From the NCBI GenBank assembly GCA_035626395.1, contig DASPNR010000002.1, positions 374,501 through 438,500 on the forward strand: a DNA stretch of 64,000 bases, in the 5' to 3' direction. Every line of letters starts with the position of its first letter. Position 1 is the first letter of the stretch. The notes beneath the pieces were generated by a model. It saw nothing but the letters and a program-made list of their open reading frames with translations. It was not told the origin of the DNA and made no database searches. Source of the stretch: Candidatus Limnocylindrales bacterium (GTDB lineage: Bacteria; Desulfobacterota; Binatia; UBA1149; CAITLU01). A program made the translations under genes and the position numbers. Positions 18,086 to 27,935 of the stretch are shown here, in pieces.

Positions 18086-19101
18086 CAAAGCCCCATCGCC
18101 TCGCGCACCTGTGCCATCGTCTCCTTGGCGACCTGCGTGGCGCGCGCGCAGCCGTCGGCGAGCACGTCCTCGGCCGTGCCCGGTTTTTCACCGAACCGGC
18201 GGCGTCGCTCCTGGATCGGCGTCAGCTCGGCGATCACGTGCTTGATCATCACCTTCTTGCAGTCCACGCAGCCGATGGAGGCGGTGCGGCAGCCCACGGT
18301 CAGCTCGGCCTTCTCTTCCTCGGTGCAATAGATCTCGTGCAGGCGGAACGCGGGACAGTCCTTCGGGTCGCCGGCGTCGGTGCGCCGCACGCGGCGCGGA
18401 TCGGTCATCATGCGGACGAGCTTGTTGTAGACCGTGTCGGCGTCGTCGCCGAGCGAGACGGCGTTGCCGTAGCTCTTGCTCATCTTGCGCCCGTCCGTGC
18501 CGGGCACGCGCGCCGCCTGCACGACCATGCCGGCGGGCTCGGGGAAGACGTTGCCGTAGAGATGATTGAAGCGGCGCGCGACCTCTCGCGTAAGCTCGAT
18601 GTGCGGGAGCTGGTCCTCGCCCACCGGCACGGCATCGGCCTTGTAGAGCAGAATGTCCGCCGATTGCAGCAACGGATAGCCGAGAAAGCCGTAGGTGGAG
18701 AGGTCGCGGCCTTCGAGCTGCTGCTGCTGCTCCTTGTAGGTGGGCACGCGCTCCAGCCACGGAACCGGGATGATCATCGAGAACAGCAGGTGCAGCTCGG
18801 CGTGCTCGCGCACGTGCGACTGCCGGAAGATCACGCACCGCTGCGGGTCCAGGCCCACGGCCAGCCAGTCCAGCACCATCTCGCCGGTGCTGTGGCGGAT
18901 ATTCTTCGGATCGGCGTAGTCGGTGGTCAGTGCGTGCCAGTCGGCAACGAAGAAGAAGCAGCGTGACCTCTGCTGCAGCGCCACCCAGTTCTTGAGCGCA
19001 CCATTGAGGTGTCCCAGATGAAGCGCGCCGGTCGGGCGGGTGCCGGAGACGACGACCGCCGGAGCGACCGCTGCCTGCGTGCTGTCTGGCTGACCGTTCA
19101 C
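18085..19101 (-). CDS. trpS: tryptophan-tRNA ligase
   Basis: Class I aminoacyl-tRNA synthetase charging tRNA-Trp, 338 residues. The HIGH-type motif is LHLGHLNGAL after SGTRPTG; KMSKS is intact in GRKMSKSYGNAV; DQLPHIELTREVARRFN is the conserved helix. A GCVDCKK segment near residue 285 matches the subgroup in this gene order. GTG start overlapping the M50 protease stop by 4 nt. In Proteobacteria M50 protease-trpS-scpA-scpB-rluB is a familiar run, and this gene sits in its usual place. Confidence 0.96.
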   Translation of the reverse strand: MNGQPDSTQAAVAPAVVVSGTRPTGALHLGHLNGALKNWVALQQRSRCFFFVADWHALTTDYADPKNIRHSTGEMVLDWLAVGLDPQRCVIFRQSHVREHAELHLLFSMIIPVPWLERVPTYKEQQQQLEGRDLSTYGFLGYPLLQSADILLYKADAVPVGEDQLPHIELTREVARRFNHLYGNVFPEPAGMVVQAARVPGTDGRKMSKSYGNAVSLGDDADTVYNKLVRMMTDPRRVRRTDAGDPKDCPAFRLHEIYCTEEEKAELTVGCRTASIGCVDCKKVMIKHVIAELTPIQERRRRFGEKPGTAEDVLADGCARATQVAKETMAQVREAMGL

Positions 19102-19772
19102 GACGTTCCGAAGACGAGGCCGATGGCGCCGAAAACGAGGCCCATGACCGGATCGATCACGCGATGCAGGACGTTGGTCAGCAGCAGCGTCAGAACGATG
19201 AGGAAGCCGTACGGCTCAACCTGCGCGAGCGACTCGCCGAGCTGGCGCGGCAGCAGGCCGACCGCCACCCGCCCGCCGTCCAGCGGCGGGATCGGCAGCA
19301 TGTTGAAAACCGCCAGCAGGACGTTCAGCTGCACGCTCATCTTGCACATGAGCGCCACCGGCTCGGCCACCTGAAAGCTGCCCTCGCCGCCGTCGGCGCC
19401 GCCCGTGGACAGCGACGCCACCGCCGTCAGGAGGCCGGCGCTGAGGAACGCCAGCGCCAGATTCATGCCGGGGCCCGCCGCGGCCACATAGATCATGTCG
19501 CGCAGCGGATTGTTGAGGCGATGGAAGGCCACCGGCACCGGTTTTGCCCACCCGAACAGGAAGCCGGCGCCGCTGAGCAGCAGCAGCCCCGGCAGCAGGA
19601 TCGTGCCTAGCGGATCGATGTGCACGAGCGGATTCAGCGTCAGGCGTCCTTCGACCGCCGCGGTGTCGTCGCCCAGACGATTGGCCACGAAGCCGTGCGC
19701 CCATTCGTGGAACACCACGGCCATGAGAAAGGGCACGACCCAAAGGGCGAGCATCGCTGGATCGAAGTGCAT
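19098..19772 (-). CDS. M50 (site-2) family membrane metalloprotease
   Basis: 224 residues, about six hydrophobic segments. The zinc site is HEWAH (HExxH) in the first membrane segment, completed by Asp in FNMLPIPPLDGGR. NPLVHIDPLGT and FGWAKPVPV are typical of the YwhC/rhomboid-like short S2P group, which lacks a PDZ domain. Substrates are unknown for this group. The ATG at 19772 heads the six-gene coupled operon. The same frame stays open far upstream, antisense to the histidine kinase, but only these 224 residues resemble a protein family. Confidence 0.92.
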   Translation of the reverse strand: MHFDPAMLALWVVPFLMAVVFHEWAHGFVANRLGDDTAAVEGRLTLNPLVHIDPLGTILLPGLLLLSGAGFLFGWAKPVPVAFHRLNNPLRDMIYVAAAGPGMNLALAFLSAGLLTAVASLSTGGADGGEGSFQVAEPVALMCKMSVQLNVLLAVFNMLPIPPLDGGRVAVGLLPRQLGESLAQVEPYGFLIVLTLLLTNVLHRVIDPVMGLVFGAIGLVFGTS

Positions 19773-19913
19773 GAGGTGCAGGTCTTGCCGCCGGCAGACC
19801 GTGTGCCGAGCCATACCAGCGGCTCTACGGGGCGGCAACTCGGCAAATCTGCGCAAAACCGACGCCGGTGGCGCAAGTTGCGGCGTCACCCTCACCGTGA
19901 TTGTTGCGCGGCC

Positions 19914-22900
19914 GTGACCCCGGCGATCCGCCGCAGCGCGATCCCCTTCGCCATTCTCTTCGCCGTGGCCGCGTTCTCGCTGGTCGCCGCGCGACTGACG
20001 TGGACGGCGGCTTCCGTGCGCGACCAGGCGCGCTTCGAGAATGCCATCAGCAGCACCAAGGACCGCCTGGAAGGACGCGTTCAGGTATACATCGATGCGC
20101 TGACCGCCGCAGCGGCCTACGTCGATGCCAATCCCGATGCCGGCGTCGAGGGGCTGTCGGCCTTCCTCAAACGCCTCGGCGTCCACAGACGCTATCCGGG
20201 CGTGCAAGGGCTCGGCTTCGCCGAGCGGATCGAGCCGGAGCGGCTGGCCGAGCGCACGGCCGAGATGCGAGCGGGGGGATTTCCGACCTTCCGCGTATGG
20301 CCCGACACGCCGCGCGACCGGTACACGGCCATCGTCCTGCTGGAGCCGCTCGACCGCCGCAACAGGGCGGCCATCGGCTACGACATGTCGACGGAGCCGG
20401 TGCGCCGTGAAGCGATGGATCGCGCCCGCGACACCGCCTCCCCGGCGATGTCCGGCCGGGTGATGCTCGTCCAGGAGATCGATCAGGCGAAGCAGGCCGG
20501 CTTCCTGATCTACGTTCCCGTCTACCGCACCGCCTCGGTGCCAACCACCGTCGAGGAGCGCCGGCGCGAGCTGCGCGGGTATGTCTATGCTCCCTTCCGG
20601 GCCGGCGACCTGCTGCGCGGCATCTTCGGACGCGAGCGCGAGCCGCGGGTCGCCTTCCGCGTCTACGCAGGCGACGCCCCCATGGCCGAGAGTCTGCTGG
20701 CGCGAGAAGAGCCGGCGCAATGGCAGGACGAGCATTCGCTCTACCGCGCAACGACCACTCTGACGATCGCCGGGGCGCCCTGGACGCTCGAGTTCTCTTC
20801 TCTCCCTGCCTTCGACCAGGTGTCGGGACGGCCTCTGGCCTGGCTCGTAGGCATCGGCGGCACGGGCATCGGCCTGCTGCTGTTCGGCCTGGCGCGCGCT
20901 CAGGAGCACCGCCGACGCTATGCCGAAGACGTTGCCGCTACGCGCAAGCGCAGCGAGGACCGGCTGCGCATGATCACCGACACGCTGCCGGTGCTGGTCG
21001 CGTATGTGGACGCGGCCGAACGTTACATTTTCGCCAACGGCACCTATCGCTCCTGGCTCGACCTGGAGCCGCATGAGATCGAAGGCAGGACTCTTGCCGA
21101 GGTTCTCGGTCCGGATGCCTACGCGATCGTCGCGCCACGAATGAAGGCTGCGCTCGCCGGCGACATGCAGGCCTTCACCGTCGAACTGCCCTACCGCACC
21201 GGCAAGCGCCACGTGCGCGTCGAGTACGTTCCGCACCGAGAGAATGATGCCGTCGTCGGCGTCGTCAGCCACGTCAGCGACGTCACCGAAGCCGCCCAAG
21301 CCGCGCGAGAGCGCATGGAGCTGCTGGCGCGGGAACGCGCGGCACGCAACGAGGCCGAGACCCTCAACCGGATCGGCCGCAGCCTCGCCGCCGAGCTCGA
21401 GACCGAGAAGCTGGTCCAGATCATCACGGACGAGAGCACGCGCATCACAGGAGCCCAGTTCGGCGCTTTCTTTCGCAACGCGGTGGACGCGCAGGGCGGC
21501 CACTACCTGCTGCACACGCTGTCCGGCGCGATGCGCGACCGCTTCGACCACCTGCCTCCTCCTCGGGCGACGGCGATTTTCGCGCCGACCTTCGCCGGCG
21601 CCGCGCCCGTGCGACTCGACGATGTGCGCAAGGATCCCCGCTTCGGACGCAACGCTCCATACTTCGGCCTTCCCGAGGGGCATCTTCCGGTGGTCAGTTA
21701 TCTTGCGGTGCCCGTCGTCTCCTCGACCGGAGAGGTGTTTGGCGGCTTGTTCTTCGGCCACGCCGAGCCGGGAAAGTTCACCGAAGAGCACGAGCGCATC
21801 GTCGTCGGCATCGCGGGCCAGGCATCCATCGCACTGGACAACGCGCGTCTGTACGAGGCTGCCAAGGAGGCCGACCGACGAAAGGACGAGTTCCTGGCGA
21901 TGCTGGCGCACGAGTTGCGCAACCCACTGGCGCCCATCGTCAACTCGCTGCAGGTGATGAAGCTCAAGGAAGGCGACGCGGAGGCGCGAGCGCACGCGCG
22001 CAGCGTCATCGATCGGCAGGTCCACCGTATGGTGCGCCTGGTGGACGACCTGCTCGACGTTTCGCGCATCACCAGAGGCAAGATTCAGCTACGGCGGGAA
22101 GTGGTCGATCTGCGCACCATTGCCGAGCGCGCGGTCGAAGCTACGCGCAGCGTGGTCACGTCGCGGCGGCACCGGATCGATGCGAACCTGTCGCCGAAGC
22201 CGGTCCTGGTCCTGGCGGATCCGGTTCGGCTCGAGCAGGTTCTGACCAACCTTCTCGACAACGCCGCCAAGTACACCGAGTCTGGCGGGCAGATCACGAT
22301 CAACGTGCGGGACGAAGAGAGCCAGGCGGTCGTGGAGGTACGCGACACGGGCATCGGCATTCCGCGTGCGAGCCTGCCCCACATGTTCGACCTCTTCGTT
22401 CAGGCGGACCGGACTCTGGACCGGGCCGCCGGCGGCCTCGGCATCGGGCTGACGCTGGTGCGACGCCTGGTCGAGCTGCACGATGGCCGCGTCGATGCGC
22501 ACAGCGACGGCCCCGGCACCGGCAGCACGTTCGTCGTGCGTCTGCCGTTGGCCAGGGCCGTCATGGCGCCGGCCGCCGCGGCGCCGGACGCACAGCGGCC
22601 GGCGCCGCGCCGGCGGCTGCGCGTGCTGGTGGTCGACGACAACGCCGACATCACCGGGACGTTCTGCGAGCTGCTGTGGACGCTGGGGCACGAGGTGCGA
22701 ACTGCCGACTCGGGGCCTGCGGCACTGGAAGTCGCGCGCGAGTTCGCGCCCCAGCTCGTGCTCCTCGACATCGGTCTTCCCGGCATGAGCGGGTACGAGG
22801 TTGCGCAGCGCCTGCGCCGACAGCCCGAGCTCTCCACGGCCCGCATCGTGGCCGTGTCCGGCTATGCACAGGAATCCGATCGGCGGCAGGCGCGCAGCGC

Positions 22901-22991
22901 CGGCTTCGACGACCACCTCGCCAAGCCCGTCGATTTCGCCCGCCTCGAGCAGATCCTGAGCGACGTGCAGGAGCGCGCGGCTGAAGGCTAA
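19914..22991 (+). CDS. hybrid sensor histidine kinase CHASE-PAS-GAF-HisKA-HATPase-REC
   Basis: 1025-residue membrane sensor. TM1 lies near residues 7-27, a periplasmic CHASE domain follows to ~residue 300, and TM2 is [18 protein letters not shown]. Cytoplasmic part: a PAS domain ([20 protein letters not shown]), a GAF domain ([19 protein letters not shown] onward), HisKA with the phospho-acceptor His in [12 protein letters not shown], HATPase_c ([29 protein letters not shown]) and a C-terminal receiver (VLVVDDNAD; phospho-Asp in [13 protein letters not shown]; Lys in LAKPVD). CHASE suggests a small extracellular ligand. I chose GTG 19914 as the latest start keeping TM1; it has no clear ribosome site. 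The stop overlaps the convergent xerD stop. No output partner is adjacent. Confidence 0.92.
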   Translation: MTPAIRRSAIPFAILFAVAAFSLVAARLTWTAASVRDQARFENAISSTKDRLEGRVQVYIDALTAAAAYVDANPDAGVEGLSAFLKRLGVHRRYPGVQGLGFAERIEPERLAERTAEMRAGGFPTFRVWPDTPRDRYTAIVLLEPLDRRNRAAIGYDMSTEPVRREAMDRARDTASPAMSGRVMLVQEIDQAKQAGFLIYVPVYRTASVPTTVEERRRELRGYVYAPFRAGDLLRGIFGREREPRVAFRVYAGDAPMAESLLAREEPAQWQDEHSLYRATTTLTIAGAPWTLEFSSLPAFDQVSGRPLAWLVGIGGTGIGLLLFGLARAQEHRRRYAEDVAATRKRSEDRLRMITDTLPVLVAYVDAAERYIFANGTYRSWLDLEPHEIEGRTLAEVLGPDAYAIVAPRMKAALAGDMQAFTVELPYRTGKRHVRVEYVPHRENDAVVGVVSHVSDVTEAAQAARERMELLARERAARNEAETLNRIGRSLAAELETEKLVQIITDESTRITGAQFGAFFRNAVDAQGGHYLLHTLSGAMRDRFDHLPPPRATAIFAPTFAGAAPVRLDDVRKDPRFGRNAPYFGLPEGHLPVVSYLAVPVVSSTGEVFGGLFFGHAEPGKFTEEHERIVVGIAGQASIALDNARLYEAAKEADRRKDEFLAMLAHELRNPLAPIVNSLQVMKLKEGDAEARAHARSVIDRQVHRMVRLVDDLLDVSRITRGKIQLRREVVDLRTIAERAVEATRSVVTSRRHRIDANLSPKPVLVLADPVRLEQVLTNLLDNAAKYTESGGQITINVRDEESQAVVEVRDTGIGIPRASLPHMFDLFVQADRTLDRAAGGLGIGLTLVRRLVELHDGRVDAHSDGPGTGSTFVVRLPLARAVMAPAAAAPDAQRPAPRRRLRVLVVDDNADITGTFCELLWTLGHEVRTADSGPAALEVAREFAPQLVLLDIGLPGMSGYEVAQRLRRQPELSTARIVAVSGYAQESDRRQARSAGFDDHLAKPVDFARLEQILSDVQERAAEG

Positions 22992-23902
22992 CGCAGCTTC
23001 ATCCGCGAGCGCGGATGATGCTCCTTGTGCACTTCCTGCAGCCGTGCCGTGGCGACGTGGGTGTAGATCTGCGTCGTGGTGATGTCGGCGTGTCCGAGCA
23101 GGAGCTGCACCGAGCGCAGATCGGCCCCGCCTTCGAGCATGTGCGTGGCGAAGGAATGTCGCAGCACGTGCGGCGAGACCCGCTCCACGCCGGCGCGCGC
23201 GGCGAGCGTGGTCAGCCGCTTCCAGAAGCCCTGACGCGTCAGCTTCCTTCCGCCGCGCCCCAAAAACAGCGCGTGCGAGCGTCCGAGCGGATCGAGCTCG
23301 GGGCGCCCGCGCTCCAGATACTCCTCGAGCGCGGCGAGTGCGGCCGATCCGATCGGCACCGCCCGCTGCTTCGAGCCCTTGCCGATGACCGTCAGATAGC
23401 CGTCGCTCAGATGCAGCGCCGCGGCCGTCAATCCCACCAGCTCCGAGACGCGCAGGCCGCAGCCGTAGACGAGCTCGAGCATGGCACGGTCGCGCAGAGC
23501 CAGCGCGTCGTTGCCGGCCGCCGCTGCGAGCAGCTCGAGGATCTGCTCGAGCGAAAGATACTTCGGCATCGGACGGCTGCGCCGGCCCGGCCGCAGGTCG
23601 CGCACCGGGCTGACCGCGAGCCTGCCTTCGCGAACCAGGAACTTGAACAGGCCGCGCACGGCCGACAGGCATCGTGCGCGTGAGGACGGCGCCAGGCCTT
23701 CTTCGGCCAGCGATTCGAGAAACATCACCAGATCGTCGCGCTCGACCTGATCGGCCTGCGTGCGCCCCGCCTTCGTCATGGCGGCGAGGAACCGCCTGAG
23801 GTCGTTGGCGTAGGCGTCGAGCGAGTTGCGCGCCAGTCCCTTCTCGGACGCCAGATGATCCATGTACTCGTCGGCTGCGGCGTTCAGCGGCGAGTCGGCC
23901 AT
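22988..23902 (-). CDS. xerD: site-specific tyrosine recombinase XerD
   Basis: 304 residues, the normal XerC/D size. N-terminal SAM-like core-binding domain (YMDHLASEKGLARNSLDAYA), then the catalytic domain with Arg in GCGLRVSELVGL, Lys in VIGKGSKQRAVP, His/Arg in SPHVLRHSFATHML, His in LLLGHADITTTQ and the nucleophile Tyr in QIYTHVA. It resolves chromosome dimers at dif together with a second Xer protein. It sits 3 nt downstream of glnD, so it is a housekeeping recombinase rather than part of a mobile element. XerD rather than XerC is a judgement from sequence flavour. Confidence 0.93.
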   Translation of the reverse strand: MADSPLNAAADEYMDHLASEKGLARNSLDAYANDLRRFLAAMTKAGRTQADQVERDDLVMFLESLAEEGLAPSSRARCLSAVRGLFKFLVREGRLAVSPVRDLRPGRRSRPMPKYLSLEQILELLAAAAGNDALALRDRAMLELVYGCGLRVSELVGLTAAALHLSDGYLTVIGKGSKQRAVPIGSAALAALEEYLERGRPELDPLGRSHALFLGRGGRKLTRQGFWKRLTTLAARAGVERVSPHVLRHSFATHMLEGGADLRSVQLLLGHADITTTQIYTHVATARLQEVHKEHHPRSRMKLR

Positions 23903-23905
23903 GGC

Positions 23906-26647
23906 TCAGATGCTGACCTGATAGGGCGCCGCCTGCGGGCGCGGCGTCGCCGCGTCCGTGGTCAGCGCGGCAATGATCGAGTCTCCGATCGCATTGAGCC
24001 GATCCTGGTCCTCGACCTTTCGTCCGTGCGAATCGGTGACGTAGAAGACATCGAGCACCTCGGTCAGATGTGTCGAGATCTTGGCCATGTGGATGTCCAG
24101 GCCCACGCGGAACATCTCGTTCGACACCAGGAACAGGAGCGCCGGACGGTCGGCGGCATAGACGTCGATGACGGTGAAATCCTTGGAGAGCCGGTTGTCG
24201 ATCTCCACGCGTGCATACGTGCGCCGCGCCGCCTTCTCGCCGACGCGGCGCGTGCGCCCCATCAAGGCCTTGCGCACCATCTCCTCGACGTCGACCACTC
24301 CGGCGAAGACGCCCTCGAGCGTCTCGCCGACCTGCTCCCACAGCTCCGGCGAGGTGGCGTCGGCGCCGGTGGCCAGATGCTCGATGCGAAAGACGTCCAG
24401 CGCCCAGCCCTCGGAGGTGGTGACCAGCCGCGCATTGAGGATGTTGAGGCCGTGCGCCGAAAGCGCTCCGACCATGTCCTTGAACAGGCCGCGGCGGTCG
24501 TGCGCGCAGATCGTGAACTCGGTGAAGCCGCGTTCGGGGAAGTGCTCGACGCCGTAGCGGAAGAGCGCGTTGCCGACCGATTCGTAGAGCCGCCAGTGGT
24601 CGATGATCCTCTCGTCGGGATTGCCGAGGAAGTAGGACGTGGGAAGCGTCTGCAGGAACGAGGACAGACGCGCGCTCTCGGCCTGGCCGGCCGCGCGTTC
24701 GATCAGGCGGCGCCGCGTGCGCTCGGCGCGGCTTTCCATGTCGGCTTCGGTGATCTGCCCCTTCTCGAACACCTCGACTGTGCGCCGGTACAGCTCGGCC
24801 AGAAGATGGTCCTTCCAGCCGTTCCAGATCTGCGGGCCCACCGCACGCATGTCGGCGAACGTCAGCAGGTAGAGCAGGCTCAGGTTCTCGGCGGTGCCGA
24901 CCTGCGCGGCGAAGTCCATGACGAGCGCCGGATCCTCGATGTCGCGCGTCTGCGCGAGCATCGACATCGTCAGGTGGTTGCGCACCAGGAATTCGAGCGT
25001 GCCGCGGTCGTCCTCGTGCATGGAGAGGCGGTCGGCGATGTCGCGCACCATCAGCGCGCCGCGCTCATCGTGGTCGCCGCCGTAGCCCTTGCCTAGGTCG
25101 TGGAACATCATGGCCAGGAAGAGCAGCTCGGGCCGGTCGCAGTCACGCATGGTCTGCGTCAGGAACGGGCTCTTGTGCGCAAGCTCGCCGTTTCGCAGCG
25201 CCTCCAGCTCGCGGATGCCGATCAGCGAATGCTCGTCCACGGTGTAGACGTGGTAGTAGTCGTGCTGGACCATGCAGAAGAGGCGCCCGAACTCGGGAAT
25301 GAGCTTTCCGAGCACGCCCAGCCGGTTCATCTGCGCCAGCGTGTCGTAGACGCCTTCCTTGGCCCTCAGGATGTCGAAGAAGATGTCGACGGCGGCCTTG
25401 GACTGCGCCACTTCGGGCGTCAGCGTCGCCGCCTTCTGTCGCACCAGCTCGCGCGTGCGCGATGCCAGGCGCACGTCGTGGCGCTGGCAGTCGCGGAAGA
25501 TCGCGATGAGGTTCACCGGGTCCGCATCCAGCACCTTCTCGTCGACGACGAGTCGGTCGTTCAGTATGCTGACGCCGCTGCGCAGGTTGCGCTGGCTGAC
25601 CAGGCGCCGCAGCAGGCCCGTCCGCCGCTCCGGTGCGCTCAGCAACCGGTCGACGATGTCGTCGGTGATGCGCGCCATCACCGCCGCGTGATGGTAGTAG
25701 TCGCGCATGAACATGTCGCCGATGGAGTTGTTGCCCTCGGCCTGGTAGCCGAACCGCTGCCCCACCGCCAGCTGGCGCTCGAACGTCAGATGATCGTTCT
25801 TGTTGCTGGTCAGGAAGTGCAGCGAGTTGCGCGTGCGCAGGAGGAACTCGCGCGACGCCGACAGCTCCTCGTACTCCTTGCTCGTGACGATGTCCTGCTC
25901 GCGAAGCCCCTCGAGGTCGCCGACGTCGCGGATGACGCGCGCGATCCACAGCGCCGCGTTCAGGTCGCGAACGCCGCCGTGCCCTTCCTTGACGTTCGGC
26001 TCCAGGATGAAAACCGAGCCCCCGTAGCGCGACCGCCGGCTGCGGGACTCCTCCATCTTGGCGGCGGTGAAGCCCTCGACGTCGGTCGACGCCAGCTTTC
26101 GGCGCACCGCCGTCTCGTAGTCGCCGGCCAGCTCCGGACTGCCGCACAGGAAGCGGCCGTCCAGAAGCGCCGTCTTGATGGTCAGATCGCTCTGGCCGAG
26201 GCTGACGCATTCGGCCGCATCGCGCACGGCATGGCCGACCTGCAGGCGCGCATCCCACAGCGTGTACAGCAACGATTCGGTGACGGTCTCCACGAACGGC
26301 GTGACGCCGCCCGAGTGCAGCACCAGCAGGTCCACGTCCGAGTAGGGGCACTGCTCGCGGCGGCCGTAGCCGCCGAGCGCGAAGACGGCGCAGTGCTGGC
26401 GGGTGCGCGCGTAGCGGCGCGCGTAGCGCTCGATCGAGGCGTCGAAAAGAAAACGGATGAGATGGTCGAGGCTGGAGGCCAGCCGCGTGACGGTGTCGAT
26501 GCCGTTGGCGCCGGCCCAGTGCGCGGCCTCGAGCTCGGCACGCACCGCTTGGACGTACTCGCGAGCGACGTCGGAGAGCTTGCCGCCGACGCTGCCGGGC
26601 GCGGGCAGCAGCATCGCACGCGTACCGCCTGCGTCCGTGATCGCCAT
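23906..26647 (-). CDS. glnD: bifunctional PII uridylyltransferase/uridylyl-removing enzyme
   Basis: 913 residues. Senses glutamine and modifies PII proteins. N-terminal nucleotidyltransferase domain with GGYGRREQCPYSDVDLLVL (metal Asp pair), a linker domain with PNVKEGHGGVRDLN, an HD phosphohydrolase domain with MMFHDLGKGYGGDHDERG, and two C-terminal ACT domains (FTICAHDRRGLFKDMVGALS and VIDVYAADRPALLFLVS). All catalytic motifs are intact, so both transferase and removing activities are expected. Ribosome site GAGGTGAG overlaps the end of the amidase gene, indicating an amiC-glnD-xerD operon. No glnB or glnK lies in the window. Confidence 0.97.
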   Translation of the reverse strand: MAITDAGGTRAMLLPAPGSVGGKLSDVAREYVQAVRAELEAAHWAGANGIDTVTRLASSLDHLIRFLFDASIERYARRYARTRQHCAVFALGGYGRREQCPYSDVDLLVLHSGGVTPFVETVTESLLYTLWDARLQVGHAVRDAAECVSLGQSDLTIKTALLDGRFLCGSPELAGDYETAVRRKLASTDVEGFTAAKMEESRSRRSRYGGSVFILEPNVKEGHGGVRDLNAALWIARVIRDVGDLEGLREQDIVTSKEYEELSASREFLLRTRNSLHFLTSNKNDHLTFERQLAVGQRFGYQAEGNNSIGDMFMRDYYHHAAVMARITDDIVDRLLSAPERRTGLLRRLVSQRNLRSGVSILNDRLVVDEKVLDADPVNLIAIFRDCQRHDVRLASRTRELVRQKAATLTPEVAQSKAAVDIFFDILRAKEGVYDTLAQMNRLGVLGKLIPEFGRLFCMVQHDYYHVYTVDEHSLIGIRELEALRNGELAHKSPFLTQTMRDCDRPELLFLAMMFHDLGKGYGGDHDERGALMVRDIADRLSMHEDDRGTLEFLVRNHLTMSMLAQTRDIEDPALVMDFAAQVGTAENLSLLYLLTFADMRAVGPQIWNGWKDHLLAELYRRTVEVFEKGQITEADMESRAERTRRRLIERAAGQAESARLSSFLQTLPTSYFLGNPDERIIDHWRLYESVGNALFRYGVEHFPERGFTEFTICAHDRRGLFKDMVGALSAHGLNILNARLVTTSEGWALDVFRIEHLATGADATSPELWEQVGETLEGVFAGVVDVEEMVRKALMGRTRRVGEKAARRTYARVEIDNRLSKDFTVIDVYAADRPALLFLVSNEMFRVGLDIHMAKISTHLTEVLDVFYVTDSHGRKVEDQDRLNAIGDSIIAALTTDAATPRPQAAPYQVSI

Positions 26648-26659
26648 CAGCAGCTCACC

Positions 26660-27778
26660 TCACAGCGGCGAGGCGACGCTGGTGGACAGGAAGTTGGCGA
26701 TGCCGCCGACGATGCCTTCGGCGGCCATGTCGCGATAGCTTTCGGAACGGATGCGCAGACCTTCTTCACGATGCGTCAGAAACGCCGCCTCGACGAGCAC
26801 GCTCGGGACGTCATTGTCCGTCAGAACGTAGAAGCGTCCTTCCTTGACGCCGAGGTCGCGCACGGCCTTGTAGCGCATCCCCAGATGTCGCACCAATTCC
26901 TCTTGAATGCTGCGGGCCAGCCGGGGACTGGCCGCATTCCTGCCCGCGCGCGCAGATCGCACCCCTGCTCCACCCCGCTCCGCCTTCGGCGCGGACCGGC
27001 CCGCGCGCGCGTAGTACGTCTCCACCCCGCTCGCGCCCGCATTGCCGCTGGCGTTGGCGTGGATCGACACGAACAGATCGGCATTCCACTTGCGTACCAT
27101 CGCGCGCCGCTCCTTCAGCGGAACGAAGACATCGGTCGTGCGCGTCATGACGACGTCGACGTCCAGGCGCTTGCGCAGCCGCTCGGCCACCATGTTGGCG
27201 ATGGCCAGCACGATGTCCTTCTCGTACTCGCCCGCCCATACCCTGGCTCCCGGGTCCTTCCCGCCATGCCCGGGATCGATGACGATGAGCGGGCGCGCCG
27301 ACAGGCCGGCGGGAACGGCCTCGTGCGGCTTGCGCCGAGCCGGCGCCGGCTCGATCGACGGCCGGGGCGCTCCGGGCATCGTGCGCGTCAGACGCACGAG
27401 CAGCTGTCCGGCGCGCGAGCCCGGCTCGACGGACGCATCGACATGGTCGGGATGATGGATGCGGATGCGAACGAGGCGCCGCTCCGGCACCGCGATGATG
27501 GAAACACCGTCGACCAGCGAGTCGGCCACCGGCACCAGCCGCGGCGTTCGCGCATCGAGCTCGGAATCCTGCAGCTCGAGCAGGTAGCCGCCGTCGGCGG
27601 CGCCGGCGCGATAGGCGACCTCGCCGTCGCACACGACGACGACGGCGGTGCCCGCGGCCGTGCGATCGACCGCGACCGAGCGCACGAGCGCCGCCTCGCT
27701 GGTAACCGCCGTCAGAGAGAGAAGAAGAACGCTCCCACGCGCGAAGGCCGGGAGCGCGGGAAGGAAACGCCGCCGCAC
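26660..27778 (-). CDS. amiC: N-acetylmuramoyl-L-alanine amidase (AMIN + Amidase_3)
   Basis: 372 residues. Zn-dependent periplasmic hydrolase that cuts the stem peptide from murein during cell separation. Signal peptide LPAFARGSVLLLSLTAVTSEA, an AMIN peptidoglycan/septum-targeting domain (residues ~30-130), a Pro/Arg linker, and the catalytic domain with IDPGHGGKDPG (Zn His), E in GEYEKDIVL, DLFVSIHANA (Zn His) and VLVEAAFLTH with the catalytic Glu. The start is taken as the GTG at 27778 because GGAGGTGGAG lies directly upstream and the signal peptide then begins correctly. The frame extends 18 codons further to a TTG. It is first of the amidase-glnD-xerD operon. Confidence 0.92.
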   Translation of the reverse strand: MRRRFLPALPAFARGSVLLLSLTAVTSEAALVRSVAVDRTAAGTAVVVVCDGEVAYRAGAADGGYLLELQDSELDARTPRLVPVADSLVDGVSIIAVPERRLVRIRIHHPDHVDASVEPGSRAGQLLVRLTRTMPGAPRPSIEPAPARRKPHEAVPAGLSARPLIVIDPGHGGKDPGARVWAGEYEKDIVLAIANMVAERLRKRLDVDVVMTRTTDVFVPLKERRAMVRKWNADLFVSIHANASGNAGASGVETYYARAGRSAPKAERGGAGVRSARAGRNAASPRLARSIQEELVRHLGMRYKAVRDLGVKEGRFYVLTDNDVPSVLVEAAFLTHREEGLRIRSESYRDMAAEGIVGGIANFLSTSVASPL

Positions 27779-27935
27779 CTCCACCTCCACCGCAACCTCG
27801 CGATTATGGCGCCGGGGCGCGCTCCGGCACAAGGCTGCGGCCCTCCGTGCGCCGCTCCTTGATCGGATCGAGTCATGGCGCGCCCGATCGATGCGGCTGG
27901 CGAACCGCGACTCGGTCCAGTCGGAAGGCGCGGCT

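Noticed and set aside
19773-22025. Long minus-strand open frame antisense to the histidine kinase, continuous with the M50 protease frame
   Set aside because: Only the last 224 residues resemble a protein; the rest mirrors the codon periodicity of the opposite gene.
22988-23902. Tyrosine recombinase as sign of an integrated mobile element
   Set aside because: Full-length XerD in an operon with glnD; no att-like repeats, transposase or phage genes nearby.
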